Notes under the pieces: generated by a model
What the model was told of the DNA's origin: nothing
Databases searched by the model: none
What the model saw: the letters and a program-made list of their open reading frames with translations, nothing else
Translations under genes and position numbers: made by a program
Source of the DNA: Nocardia otitidiscaviarum NBRC 14405
GTDB lineage: Bacteria > Actinomycetota > Actinomycetes > Mycobacteriales > Mycobacteriaceae
Length of the DNA stretch: 64,000 nt
Assembly: GCF_000308635.1 (NCBI RefSeq)
Contig: NZ_BAGD01000106.1
Coordinates: 124,001-188,000 of the forward strand
Reading direction: 5' to 3'
Shown: positions 16,574-23,947 of the stretch, piece by piece
Position numbering within the stretch: the first letter of the stretch is position 1
Layout of the letters: every line of letters starts with the position of its first letter

Positions 16574-16779
16574 CCGCCCGCGACGGCGGCCACCTCTCCT
16601 ACCTTCACCGCGACGACGGCATCTGGCCGGTCGGCGAGGACGGCTGGCCGATCACCGCCGAACAGCTGGCCGAGCCGGATCTCGACATCGGTGGGGTGCT
16701 CAGCCCGCTGGGCCACAATGGCGAGATCATCGACGTGGAGCCGGAATCCGTCGAAGACGTCGAGCCGGACGCTCCATGA
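16570..16779 (+). CDS. Small acidic hypothetical protein
   Basis: A 69-aa, strongly acidic protein (many Asp and Glu, especially DVEPESVEDVEPDAP at the C-terminus). ATG 16570 overlaps the stop of the preceding small gene as ATGA, which implies coupled translation and probably a roughly fixed ratio of the two products. There is no signal peptide, Cys or known motif. The aromatic-rich start (LSYLHRDDGIWPVGEDGWPIT) suggests a small folded unit before the acidic tail. Function unknown. Confidence 0.6.
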   Translation: MTARDGGHLSYLHRDDGIWPVGEDGWPITAEQLAEPDLDIGGVLSPLGHNGEIIDVEPESVEDVEPDAP

Positions 16780-16833
16780 CGACCCTTCTTAGTCAACAAT
16801 CTCGGACTGCGGCGCAATCCCGGCAGGCCACGA

Positions 16834-17244
16834 CTAGGCAGGACCCAGTAGATCCCACCGGTTGCCGGCAATGTCCACGAAGACCGCGACGCAGCCATAC
16901 GGCTCGGACCGCGGTTGTGTCACGAATTCGACGCCCGCTGCGAGCAGCCGAGCATATTCCGACCGAAAGTCATCAACCCGCAGGAAGAACCCCACGCGAC
17001 CAGCAACCTGATCACCGACCACGGCCGCCTGCCGCTGACCGTCCGCACGCGCCAGCAGGATTCCGGTTTGCGCACCTGGCGGACGAACCACCACCCACCG
17101 CTTGGGTCGGCCATCGTTGGTCAGCGACGGCACGTCCTCTACCAGGTCGAAGCCCAGCACCCCGACGAAGAACTCGATTGCCGGGTCATATTCCTCGACC
17201 GCGATCGCCACCAGCTCCAGATGCATCCATCTGAGCATAGGCAC
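16834..17244 (-). CDS. VOC-superfamily (glyoxalase-like) protein
   Basis: A 136-aa single-domain VOC protein, expected to form a dimer of paired beta-alpha-beta-beta-beta units around a metal. The first module opens with LELVAIAVEEYDPAIEFFVGVLGFDLVEDV split by a short loop; the second contains VGFFLRVDDFRSEYARLLAAGVEF and ends in AVFVDIAGNRWDLLG. The usual metal-ligand Glu near the end is replaced by Asp in WDLL, and His is present in MHLEL. The first possible start is GTG 17244, with ATG 17238 as alternative; neither has a strong ribosome site. A 3' fragment of a close paralogue is present at 17515-17605. Substrate unknown. Confidence 0.8.
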   Translation of the reverse strand: MPMLRWMHLELVAIAVEEYDPAIEFFVGVLGFDLVEDVPSLTNDGRPKRWVVVRPPGAQTGILLARADGQRQAAVVGDQVAGRVGFFLRVDDFRSEYARLLAAGVEFVTQPRSEPYGCVAVFVDIAGNRWDLLGPA

Positions 17245-17268
17245 GCGTCCGGTGCGGCCAACCGCAGT

Positions 17269-17385
17269 TCAGCGGTGCTTATTGCCCTTCTTCTCGAAAC
17301 CCTCGATTGCGGGCTGCGGGTTGGCGGATTTGGCCTTCTTCTCCGCTCGTTTCTCCTTCAGGGTCTTACCCTGAGCCTTGGACAT
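17269..17385 (-). CDS. Very small Lys-rich protein (38 aa)
   Basis: ATG 17385 to TGA 17269 encodes a 38-aa basic protein, MSKAQGKTLKEKRAEKKAKS onwards, ending EGFEKKGNKHR. It has ten Lys, no hydrophobic core and would be disordered or helical on nucleic acid. Similar tiny MSKAQGKTxKEKR proteins are, as I recall, common in actinobacteria without a known role. The ribosome site is weak. The frame's bias and the sensible amino-acid sequence support it despite the length. Confidence 0.55.
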   Translation of the reverse strand: MSKAQGKTLKEKRAEKKAKSANPQPAIEGFEKKGNKHR

Positions 17386-17514
17386 CTTGCTACGCGGAGA
17401 TTTGTCGGACAACTGGTTGGTCCTTTGTTCGGAAAGCCTCGATGGCCTCGTTGCCTCGACCCTACTCCACCACGGCAGGTCCCAGTTCCGTAACGGCCGG
17501 TCGACTCCGACTGA

Positions 17515-17605
17515 TCAACCCACTGTCGGTGCGGGCGGTCCGAGCAGATTCCACCCGTTTCCCGCGATGTCGAGGAAGACAGCAACCTGCCCGTAGGCTC
17601 GCTGC
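17515..17605 (-). pseudogene. 3' fragment of a second VOC gene
   Basis: On the minus strand the codons read AYGQVAVFLDIAGNGWNLLG and end at TGA 17515-17517. This is almost the same as AVFVDIAGNRWDLLG at the end of the intact VOC gene 270 bases away. No upstream portion is found; another relic abuts it. It is a leftover of a duplicated and deleted paralogue. Confidence 0.65.
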
Positions 17606-17632
17606 CACCTACGCCGGTGTTCTGGCCACGGC

Positions 17633-17800
17633 CCCATGTGTGGTCGGTCGGCCAGAGCAGCTGGAGCGTCACCTCGGGGAAGTCGGATGCCCAGCTCGAG
17701 CCCGCCGCATACACCCAGCCGGGGTCGGCGAGACCGGTGTCGAACAGCAGGAATTCACGTCCTCCCGCCCATTGCGCGCCGCGGCCTCGGCCCACGGCCA
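17633..17800 (-). pseudogene. Deleted paralogue of the hypothetical gene at 14 kb
   Basis: The codons for GGREFLLFDTGLADPGWVYA and LQLLWPTDHTW match WPGRDFLLFDTDL..ADPGWVYA and PQLLWPADHAW of the gene at 14036-14920. Immediately upstream, in a different frame, are codons WPWAEAAARNG matching WPWAEVAARNG from its N-terminal half. A deletion of about 360 bases therefore joined two separate parts out of frame. Confidence 0.7.
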
Positions 17801-17923
17801 GCACGATCCTGGTAGGTCACGACTGCCGTCTGCGGAGCCCGCGCATCCTGACGACCTTCGGCTCTGCCGCCCTCGGGATCGGTTGATGCATCGTAAAGGC
17901 AGGCGACTGAAAGGAATTCGACG

Positions 17924-18394
17924 ATGCTATCGCTGTCGAGACGCACCGAGACCGGGCACATACGCAGTGCGGCACACCGACCGCGGCCACCACGAACCAG
18001 CAGACTGCTCGGATCGTCGGTTGCTCTGCTCGGCGTGGCGGCCTCCGTCCTGGTGACCGCGCCGGATGCCGCCGCGCGGGTGACCGGCCTACACGCCTCA
18101 CCCGGGCTCAGCTGGGGGCCGACCCAGCAGTACGGCACCAATTGCACCTACACACTGACCGCGACCGTCGACGACGCCGCCCCGGTGTCGTTCTACGACT
18201 TCGCCCCCTCGACAGTCTTCTCACCGAGCAACTACATCCAGCCGGTCGACGGTGTGGCGACCGTGCAGTGGACCCCGACGAACCCCGGCTGGCACCGGAT
18301 CGTCGCCTACCAAACCTCCGAGGGCGGCCCCGCAATCAATCTCGAGGTCGGCACCGGCATCAACACCGGCTCCGCCTGCCTCGTCTTGCCGTAG
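17924..18394 (+). CDS. Secreted beta-sandwich protein of unknown function
   Basis: A 156-aa protein with an Arg-rich N-terminus (residues 1-28), a hydrophobic segment (LLGSSVALLGVAASVLVTA, about 28-46) and a likely Ala-x-Ala cleavage site near AAARVTG. The mature part (about 105 residues) has two Cys (NCTY and ACLV) placed to form one disulfide across a small immunoglobulin-like beta-sandwich: alternating strands such as VSFYDFAPST, VATVQWTPTNPGWHRIVAYQ. Small secreted proteins of this kind are common in Nocardia, with no defined role. It is unlinked to the neighbouring relics. The start at ATG 17924 follows AAAGGAATTCGACG. Confidence 0.75.
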   Translation: MLSLSRRTETGHIRSAAHRPRPPRTSRLLGSSVALLGVAASVLVTAPDAAARVTGLHASPGLSWGPTQQYGTNCTYTLTATVDDAAPVSFYDFAPSTVFSPSNYIQPVDGVATVQWTPTNPGWHRIVAYQTSEGGPAINLEVGTGINTGSACLVLP

Positions 18395-18559
18395 CGAGCA
18401 GACGCGGCCCCTCATCCGATCGAACGAAGGTCACCCGATCAGAGCAGCGGCCACTTATACCCCGCATCGATGCACTTCGACGGGGGAATCGCCAGGTCGT
18501 GCCGCCGACTGATCCTTCCGATGGGCGATCACTCACCAGAAAATCTTCAGTGGCCACTC

Positions 18560-18588
18560 TAGACATTCCATATGCTGTTGGGTAATTT
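18560..18588 (+). promoter_or_regulatory. Sigma-A type promoter in an AT-rich patch
   Basis: TAGACA (18560-18565) and TAATTT (18583-18588) are separated by 17 bases in a locally AT-rich stretch. No credible coding sequence follows for about 340 bases, so the transcript, if made, is non-coding or a long leader. Predicted start near 18595. Confidence 0.5.
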
Positions 18589-18594
18589 CACTGT

Positions 18595-18907
18595 TGTCAA
18601 AAATGAGAGATCGAGTGACTGGGCAGGTGAACTGCCTGGTATGCGGTACCCCGCCCCGCCGACGCAGGCGAGAATCCGGCTGACCCACTGGCTGCTGGAC
18701 CGCCGCCGGCGGGGCGGGCACAGCAAGACGGCTCGCAGACAAGACGCGTACACATGGAGGTGGTGGCCACTGAGTAGTCGAAACCCTGTTGTACAACCCG
18801 AGTGCTCTCGGGAGCGGTGTATGCCATCGGCCTTTGGGGGCCGGTGAGCAACTCGACCCTTTCGTATACGTATTTCCCAGGCCCCGGCGCACAGTGCGCC
18901 GGGGCCT
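18595..18907 (+). ncRNA. Candidate structured RNA or long leader upstream of the MerR gene
   Basis: Between a good promoter and a strong hairpin lies about 310 bases with no credible gene but clear secondary structure. CCCGCCCCGCCG (18650-18661) pairs perfectly with CGGCGGGGCGGG (18707-18718). A local hairpin GGCAG/CTGCC surrounds 18621-18636. CCCGAG and CTCGGG near 18797-18812 make another. TCGAGT near the 5' end is complementary to ACTCGA near the 3' end. It could be a free small RNA, or a leader (riboswitch or attenuator) of the MerR gene 28 bases beyond the hairpin. I do not recognise it as tmRNA, RNase P RNA or a known riboswitch. Confidence 0.45.
18879..18907 (+). terminator. Hairpin terminator ahead of the MerR gene
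   Basis: AGGCCCCGGCGCA (18879-18891) and TGCGCCGGGGCCT (18895-18907) pair perfectly over 13 bp with a 3-base loop. It ends the candidate RNA, or attenuates transcription into the MerR gene starting at 18935. Confidence 0.7.
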
Positions 18908-18934
18908 CTGGCCGTTGGCAAATTGAGAGGTGCT

Positions 18935-19303
18935 GTGCAGCAACCGGATATGACTCCCACTCCGGATAGAAGCGGGGTGGACCGACTAGACGACGAGGAT
19001 TTCCCCGCCTACAGCATGGGTCGCGCCGCCGAGCTCCTTGGTGTGACCCAGGCGTTTCTGCGCTCCCTGGATGGTGCGCGCCTGTTGACCCCGCAACGCT
19101 CGGAGGGTGGGCATCGCCGCTACTCGCGCTATCAGTTGCGGATCGCCGCGCGGGTACGCGAACTGATCGATGCAGGGAACTCCTTGGAGGGCGCCTGCCG
19201 GATCGTGATCCTGGAAGATCAGCTCGCGGAGGCGCAGGCGCTCAACGCCACCCTGCAGCACGCCCTCGACACGCACGAAGCCCGCGACTCGGAGCACCCG
19301 TAG
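18935..19303 (+). CDS. MerR-family transcription regulator
   Basis: A 122-aa MerR-type regulator. The winged helix-turn-helix is YSMGRAAELLGVTQAFLRSL (starting near residue 21) followed by the wing GGHRRYSRYQLRIAARVREL. A helix (GACRIVILEDQLAEAQALNATLQHAL) for antiparallel dimerisation closes the protein. There is no effector-binding domain and no metal-binding Cys, so it resembles HspR/BldC-size members rather than metal sensors. GTG 18935 is preferred, with GAGAGG 5 bases upstream; ATG 18950 is possible. The hairpin directly upstream implies control by attenuation or insulation from the candidate RNA. The target genes are not known. Confidence 0.85.
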   Translation: MQQPDMTPTPDRSGVDRLDDEDFPAYSMGRAAELLGVTQAFLRSLDGARLLTPQRSEGGHRRYSRYQLRIAARVRELIDAGNSLEGACRIVILEDQLAEAQALNATLQHALDTHEARDSEHP

Positions 19304-19443
19304 CCCGTGCGGGGCCAACGCAGGCAGCCCGCGGTGAGTGGCCGACGAAAGAGCTCCAGATGGCGCGGACGTCCTGGACGCGCGAGCCCGTCTGGCCCTA
19401 CTCCACAGGATGTGCCGGCCCTCCGACTTCGATGTCGAAGTCG

Positions 19444-19517
19444 TGCCCCCGGTCGGGCTCGAACCGACACTGGGCGGATTTTAAGTCCGCTGCCTCTGCC
19501 AATTGGGCTACGGGGGC
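19444..19517 (-). tRNA. tRNA-Leu (anticodon UAA) with a short variable loop
   Basis: On the minus strand the 7-bp acceptor stem is GCCCCCG/CGGGGGC, the anticodon arm GCGGA-CTTAAAA-TCCGC gives anticodon UAA, and the T arm is GTCGG-TTCGAGC-CCGAC. The discriminator is A and CCA is not encoded. The length is 74 nt with a 5-base variable loop, class I shape, whereas bacterial tRNA-Leu normally has a long variable arm. The D stem (GCC/GGC) is short. The Leu identity therefore rests on the anticodon only. Confidence 0.88.
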
Positions 19518-19624
19518 GCGGGGGTCAGCCTACCGAGCCGTACGGTTGTGCCGGAATCTTCTAGGGGTGGATTCGGGTGGGTGTCACAGGTGCGCCGCGG
19601 GGGGACGGCCGGGGGTGCAGTGGT

Positions 19625-19665
19625 CGGGCCGGGTACCGGTCTGGGTGGGGCTGGTACCCGGCCCG
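19625..19665 (-). terminator. Terminator hairpin of the cutinase gene
   Basis: CGGGCCGGGTACC (19625-19637) and GGTACCCGGCCCG (19653-19665) pair perfectly over 13 bp with a 15-base loop. On the minus strand it begins 5 bases after the cutinase stop codon, the usual place of an intrinsic terminator. Confidence 0.7.
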
Positions 19666-19670
19666 GAGGG

Positions 19671-20618
19671 TCAGGCGGTGCGGGCGATGCCCGCGAGCCA
19701 GTTGCGGAGCCAGGAGGTGGCGGTGGTGCCGTTGGCGTCCACCACGTAGCCGGGGTAGGACTGGTGGACTCCGGAGCGGTAGAACTCCTCCACCTGGCGG
19801 GCCCACTGCTCGCTGGCGGGGTCGTCGGCGGGGGCGGTGAGGATGGCGTTCCAGCCGGGGGTGAGGGCCTCGCCGAGGATGGCTTGGAGGGTGAGGGCGT
19901 AGTTGCCGAACTGGAGGGGGTCGGGGGCGGAGAGTTGGGTGAGGAAGCCGGCGAAGCGGCCCGCCAGGTCGTCGGTGGGGACCGAGCAGTAGAGATCACC
20001 TGCGGCGCAGATGGTTCGGACCTTGGGGGCGAGCCAGCCGAAGCCGCCTACGCGCGCACCGCCCGCACCGGCGCCGGGGACGGGCGGGCCGACCAGGATG
20101 TCGGTGGGTGAGCGGCGGGGGTCGGAGAGCAGGCCGACAGCGAGCACGCGGTCGGGCGGGACCACGCCGAGGCCGGTGCCGATCTCGGCGGCCAGGTCAC
20201 CGGCGGCGTCGGCACCCTGGCTGTAGCCGACCAGGGCGAAACGTGTTGCGCCGCAGCGGGCCGCCATATCGGCGATCAGGCCGCGGGCGGCGTTGACGGC
20301 CTCGCGCTTGGAGCGGCCGTAGACCTCGCCCTCCCAGGGCAGGGCGGTGGCCGCGTAGCTGACGTAGTCGGTGCGCACGCTGCCGGGCAGACCATTGGTC
20401 ACCAGGGACAACATGCCCTGTTTCGGATCGTCCCGGGAGGTCTCCCAGGTGCCTGGCACCGCCACCACGTTCAGGGCGGGGCAATCACCCGGCGCGGCGT
20501 CCGCGCGGGGTGCGCCGGTCGCCCACACCATGCCCGCCGCCACCGCGGCCGCGACGGCGACACCGGCCAGACGAATAGCTCGCGTTCCACGCCGAAGCCC
20601 AGTTGCTCGCAACGACAA
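19671..20618 (-). CDS. Secreted cutinase-family serine esterase
   Basis: A 315-aa secreted esterase or phospholipase of the cutinase-like (Culp) family found across mycolata. An Arg-rich start and a hydrophobic segment (LAGVAVAAAVAAGMVWATGA) end near ADAAPGDCP, a plausible signal-peptidase site. Catalytic residues are visible: Ser133 in GYSQG, Asp in CAAGDLYC (the disulfide-flanked Asp of cutinases), and His in GVHQSYPGY near the C-terminus. TTG 20618 is chosen because AAGGAG lies 7 bases upstream; the frame extends 16 codons further without support. It probably acts on lipids outside the membrane. A hairpin follows the stop; the peptide transporter is upstream on the same strand. Confidence 0.88.
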   Translation of the reverse strand: MSLRATGLRRGTRAIRLAGVAVAAAVAAGMVWATGAPRADAAPGDCPALNVVAVPGTWETSRDDPKQGMLSLVTNGLPGSVRTDYVSYAATALPWEGEVYGRSKREAVNAARGLIADMAARCGATRFALVGYSQGADAAGDLAAEIGTGLGVVPPDRVLAVGLLSDPRRSPTDILVGPPVPGAGAGGARVGGFGWLAPKVRTICAAGDLYCSVPTDDLAGRFAGFLTQLSAPDPLQFGNYALTLQAILGEALTPGWNAILTAPADDPASEQWARQVEEFYRSGVHQSYPGYVVDANGTTATSWLRNWLAGIARTA

Positions 20619-20824
20619 GGCCACACTCCTTGCTCGGTTCTCCGCACGCAGCGGATCATCATCCACACCGCGTGGATCGCGACGCTGCGGAAATCCACGC
20701 CCAGCCGACGGCCGAAACGACCGTAGCGAACTTCAGGCTTTCCGCGAAAGTGCTTTGCGAAGGTATTAACAATCCGTTTGGCCGGAGGTGACGACAGCGG
20801 CCGTCACCTCCGGAGCCGGATCGG

Positions 20825-22288
20825 TCAGTGCACGCCCTCCATGAGGCGGCTCACCCGGGGCGCGATGAACCAGACGGCCACACCCACGGCGATGGTCACC
20901 AGGCCGGTGATGCCGAAGTAGGCCAGTTCGTGCGCGGGGTCGTAGTACTTCGACAGCACGCCGGACATGGAGGTGCCCATGCCCACCGAGAAGAAGTACA
21001 GGGCCATCATCTGCGCGCGGAAGGCGTTGGGGGCCAGCTTCGTCGTCACCGACAGGCCGATGGGCGAGAGCATCAGCTCGGAGACGGCGAACGCGCCCAG
21101 CACCACGAAGACGAACAGGATCGGCACGGATTTGCCCTCGGTTCCGGAGAACACGGTGAAGAGCATGAAGGCCGCGCCCATCCCGATCACGCCGATGGCG
21201 AACTTGCGCGGCGTACTCGGCGCGCGGTTCCCCAGCCGCGTCCACATGATGGCGAACAGCGGCGACAGCGCGATGATCCACACCGGTTCCATGGAGCCGA
21301 TCCAGTTCGACGGCGCGGTCCAGCCGAAGACATTCCAGTCGATGCGCTCATCGGAGTACACCGCCAGCACGGTGAAGATCTGCTGGAACAGCGACCAGAA
21401 CACCGCGTTCGCGATGAACAGCGGAATATAGGCCCGCACCCGCACCCGCTCGATGGGCTCCACCTTGGCGCTGGTGAGCATGATGACGAAGTAGGCGATG
21501 GAGGCCAGCACGATCACCCCGGTGGTGACGTCGGGCAGATTCTCCAGAGTGAGCAGCCCGGTCACCCACGCGAGCAGGACCACCACGCCGAAACCGGCCA
21601 CCGCCGCCACCGTGCGCGGAATCTCGGGGCGCGGCAGCGGATTCGGCACCTCGCGGCCGTGGTCGCCGAGATTGCGGCGGAACACCACGTACTGCGTCAG
21701 CCCCAGCGCCATGCCGATGGCGGCCGCGCCGAAGCCGTAGTGGAAGCCGACATGCGATTGCAGCAGGCCGGTGATGAGCGGACCGGCGAAGGCGCCGAGG
21801 TTGATGCCCAGATAGAACAGGGTGAACCCGCCGTCCGCGCGGGCGTCGCCCTTGGCGTAGAGGGTGCCCAGCAGCGAGGAGGCGTTGGCCTTGAGCGCAC
21901 CGGAGCCGAGCGCCACCAACACCAGGCCGACCGCGACGCCCGCCAGGTCCGGAATGATCGCCAGCGCGATATGACCCGCCATGACGACCACGCCGCCGTA
22001 GAAGACGGTGCGCTCCATGCCGAGCACCCGGTCGGCGAGCCAGCCGCCGAGCACCGTGGAGAGATAGACGAGACCGCCGTACGCCCCGACGATGCCGGTG
22101 GCGGTGGCCTGCGGCATGGCGAGACCACCCTCGGTGGTCGAGTAGTACAGGTAGTAGCCCAGGATCGTGAGCATGCCGTAGAACGAGAAACGTTCCCAGA
22201 GCTCCACGCCGAACAGATTCGCGAGGCCGATGGGGTGCCCGAACAGGGTGCGTTCGGCCCCCTCCTTCGCGAGAGGTGTAGCTGTCAT
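20825..22288 (-). CDS. POT/PTR-family proton-coupled peptide transporter
   Basis: A 487-aa inner-membrane symporter importing di- and tripeptides with protons. The family signature ExxERFxxYG is seen as ELWERFSFYG near residue 30, just inside the first helix, and the PTR2 block ALGSGALKANASSLLG and GGFTLFYLGINLGAFAGP follow in the first half. Roughly 14 hydrophobic segments are visible, as in DtpT-like members with the extra helix pair. ATG 22288 (MTATPLAKEGAERTL) follows GAGGGTGA; an upstream ATG is weaker. TTGAACA (22315-22321) and TGTTCAA (22353-22359) form a spaced inverted repeat upstream that might be an operator. It is monocistronic between the cutinase and ppx genes. Confidence 0.93.
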   Translation of the reverse strand: MTATPLAKEGAERTLFGHPIGLANLFGVELWERFSFYGMLTILGYYLYYSTTEGGLAMPQATATGIVGAYGGLVYLSTVLGGWLADRVLGMERTVFYGGVVVMAGHIALAIIPDLAGVAVGLVLVALGSGALKANASSLLGTLYAKGDARADGGFTLFYLGINLGAFAGPLITGLLQSHVGFHYGFGAAAIGMALGLTQYVVFRRNLGDHGREVPNPLPRPEIPRTVAAVAGFGVVVLLAWVTGLLTLENLPDVTTGVIVLASIAYFVIMLTSAKVEPIERVRVRAYIPLFIANAVFWSLFQQIFTVLAVYSDERIDWNVFGWTAPSNWIGSMEPVWIIALSPLFAIMWTRLGNRAPSTPRKFAIGVIGMGAAFMLFTVFSGTEGKSVPILFVFVVLGAFAVSELMLSPIGLSVTTKLAPNAFRAQMMALYFFSVGMGTSMSGVLSKYYDPAHELAYFGITGLVTIAVGVAVWFIAPRVSRLMEGVH

Positions 22289-22406
22289 GTGCGTCACCCT
22301 CCCATATTGGGCAATTGAACAGCAACATCGGGGACGCACTCCCGTCACCGCTTGTTCAACCGCACAAACGGGCCGTGACCTGGGTTGTCGCGGCCATAGA
22401 CCGATC

Positions 22407-23381
22407 CTATCGCCGGGGTGCGACCGACAGCGCGATGCCGTCCAGGATGTCGTGCTCGCTGACGATCAGCGCGTCGATTCCGGCGCGGCGCGCCAGCTCG
22501 TCCGCCAGCACCTCGGTGATCACCGCACCACCGCCGATGACGTCCACCCGGCCCGGATGCATGGGGCCCAGTGCCGCTCGCTCGTCGTGCGTCATCCCGA
22601 TCAGCCGATCGCAGACGGCCCGCACCTGCGGCAGCGTCAGGCGCGTGAGATGCACCTTCTCCGAATCGTATTCGGGCAGGTCGAGGGCGACGGCCGCCAG
22701 CGTGGTCATGGTCCCGGCCACCCCGACCCAGGTGCGGGCGCGCTCCACCGGCACCACGCCGAACGCCTGCGCCAGCCGTTCGGAGGCGAAGAACCGCCCG
22801 GACGCCACCTCCTCCGGCGTCGGCGGGTCGCCGCGCAGGCAGCGTTCGGTGATCCGCACACAACCGATATCGGCCGAATAGGCCGACTGCACACCGGAAC
22901 TGTCGCCCAGGACCACTTCGGTGGATCCGCCGCCGAGGTCGACCACCACGAAAGGCCCGTCGGCACTGGACAATTCGCCAACAGCCCCGGCGAAGGACAG
23001 CCGCGCCTCCTCGTCCCCGGTGATCACCTCGGCCTGCGCACCCGGCACCACGCGCCCGAGCTCCGCGCGGGTCATGGCGAAGAAGTCCTCGCGGTTGCTC
23101 GCATCGCGGGTGGCGGAGGTGGCGACCATGCGCACCCGCGACACCCCGGCGTCGAGCATGAGGTCCACGTAGTCGTGCAGGGCGGCGCGGGTGCGCTCGA
23201 TGGCCTCGGGGTGCAGCGAGCCGGTCGCGTCCACGCCCTGCCCGAGCCGCACGATGCGCATCTCCCGGTGCACATCGGTCAGATGCGGCGTCGCCGACGC
23301 CTCCCCGGCCGGGGCGACATCGGCGATCAGTAGTCGGATGGAATTGGTGCCGCAGTCGACGGCGGCGATCCGGTCGGTCAT
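22407..23381 (-). CDS. ppx: Exopolyphosphatase, Ppx/GppA family
   Basis: A 324-aa phosphatase of the sugar-kinase/actin fold that hydrolyses polyphosphate or pppGpp, corresponding to M. tuberculosis Rv1026 (ppx2) by position and sequence. Phosphate motifs are seen: AAVDCGTNSIRLLIAD at residues 5-20, ARDASNREDF-type switch around 105-118, VVDLGGGSTEVVLGDS at about 142-157, and VIGGGAVITEVLADEL near 290. It lacks the C-terminal HD domain of the long Ppx forms, as is usual for actinobacterial Ppx. GAGGAGTAGCTC precedes ATG 23381. It lies 26 bases after the DUF501 gene and is probably co-transcribed with it. Confidence 0.93.
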   Translation of the reverse strand: MTDRIAAVDCGTNSIRLLIADVAPAGEASATPHLTDVHREMRIVRLGQGVDATGSLHPEAIERTRAALHDYVDLMLDAGVSRVRMVATSATRDASNREDFFAMTRAELGRVVPGAQAEVITGDEEARLSFAGAVGELSSADGPFVVVDLGGGSTEVVLGDSSGVQSAYSADIGCVRITERCLRGDPPTPEEVASGRFFASERLAQAFGVVPVERARTWVGVAGTMTTLAAVALDLPEYDSEKVHLTRLTLPQVRAVCDRLIGMTHDERAALGPMHPGRVDVIGGGAVITEVLADELARRAGIDALIVSEHDILDGIALSVAPRR

Positions 23382-23407
23382 GAGCTACTCCTCGAATACT
23401 CCTCCGG

Positions 23408-23947
23408 CTACTCCGCGGCGGCCGAATCGGTCCCGTACGCTTCGTATTTCGGCCAGTCCGCGGGAATCGCGGTGCCGCGCAGGCCGTGGTCGGCGGCCAG
23501 CGCCACCGCTTCGTCGCCGAGCGGATTCACCCCCGGCCCCTTGGCCAGCGAGTGCGCGATCAGCACGTGCAGGCACTTCACCCGATCGGGCATGCCGCCA
23601 CCGGCGAAATCGGTGCCCAGCGATTCGATGGCGTCGCGTTCGGCGAGATAGCCCTCGTAGGCCGCGCGGTAGGCGGCGGCCAGTTCGGTGTCACGTCCCA
23701 GCCGCTCGGTCATCTCGCGCATCAGACCGGTGGTCTCCAACCGGCTGGCCTCGGCGGTGAGCCGCGGATCGGTCAGATAGAACAGCGTGGGGAACGGCGT
23801 GCCGTCGGGCAGCTTGGGCGCGGTCTTCACGACGGCGGGCACACCGTCGGGAGTGCGGTAGGCGATGGCGAGCACCCCGCGCGGGGCGCGCCCCAGCTGC
23901 TCGGCGACGATCTCGAGATCCCGGTCGGTGGGCTCTTCGTACGTCAC
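23408..23947 (-). CDS. DUF501 family protein (Rv1025-like)
   Basis: A 179-aa protein of the DUF501 family, found almost only in actinobacteria between the ftsB-like gene and ppx. The family's landmarks are visible: RAPRGVLAIAYRTPDGVPAVVKTAPKL (broken here by a turn), PFPTLFYLTDPRLTAEASRLE and GGMPDRVKCLHVLIAHSLAKGPGVNP, with conserved Cys and His near residue 130. There are no membrane segments. GTG 23947 is preferred (AAGGAG upstream), and it overlaps the stop of the preceding gene as GTGA, so translation is coupled. Function unknown. Confidence 0.88.
   Translation of the reverse strand: MTYEEPTDRDLEIVAEQLGRAPRGVLAIAYRTPDGVPAVVKTAPKLPDGTPFPTLFYLTDPRLTAEASRLETTGLMREMTERLGRDTELAAAYRAAYEGYLAERDAIESLGTDFAGGGMPDRVKCLHVLIAHSLAKGPGVNPLGDEAVALAADHGLRGTAIPADWPKYEAYGTDSAAAE

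Noticed and set aside
18595..18907. Identity as the actinobacterial 6S-like Ms1 RNA
   Set aside because: Size and promoter fit, but the genomic neighbourhood differs from the one I recall for Ms1, and I cannot show the long central bulged helix. Left as an unnamed candidate.
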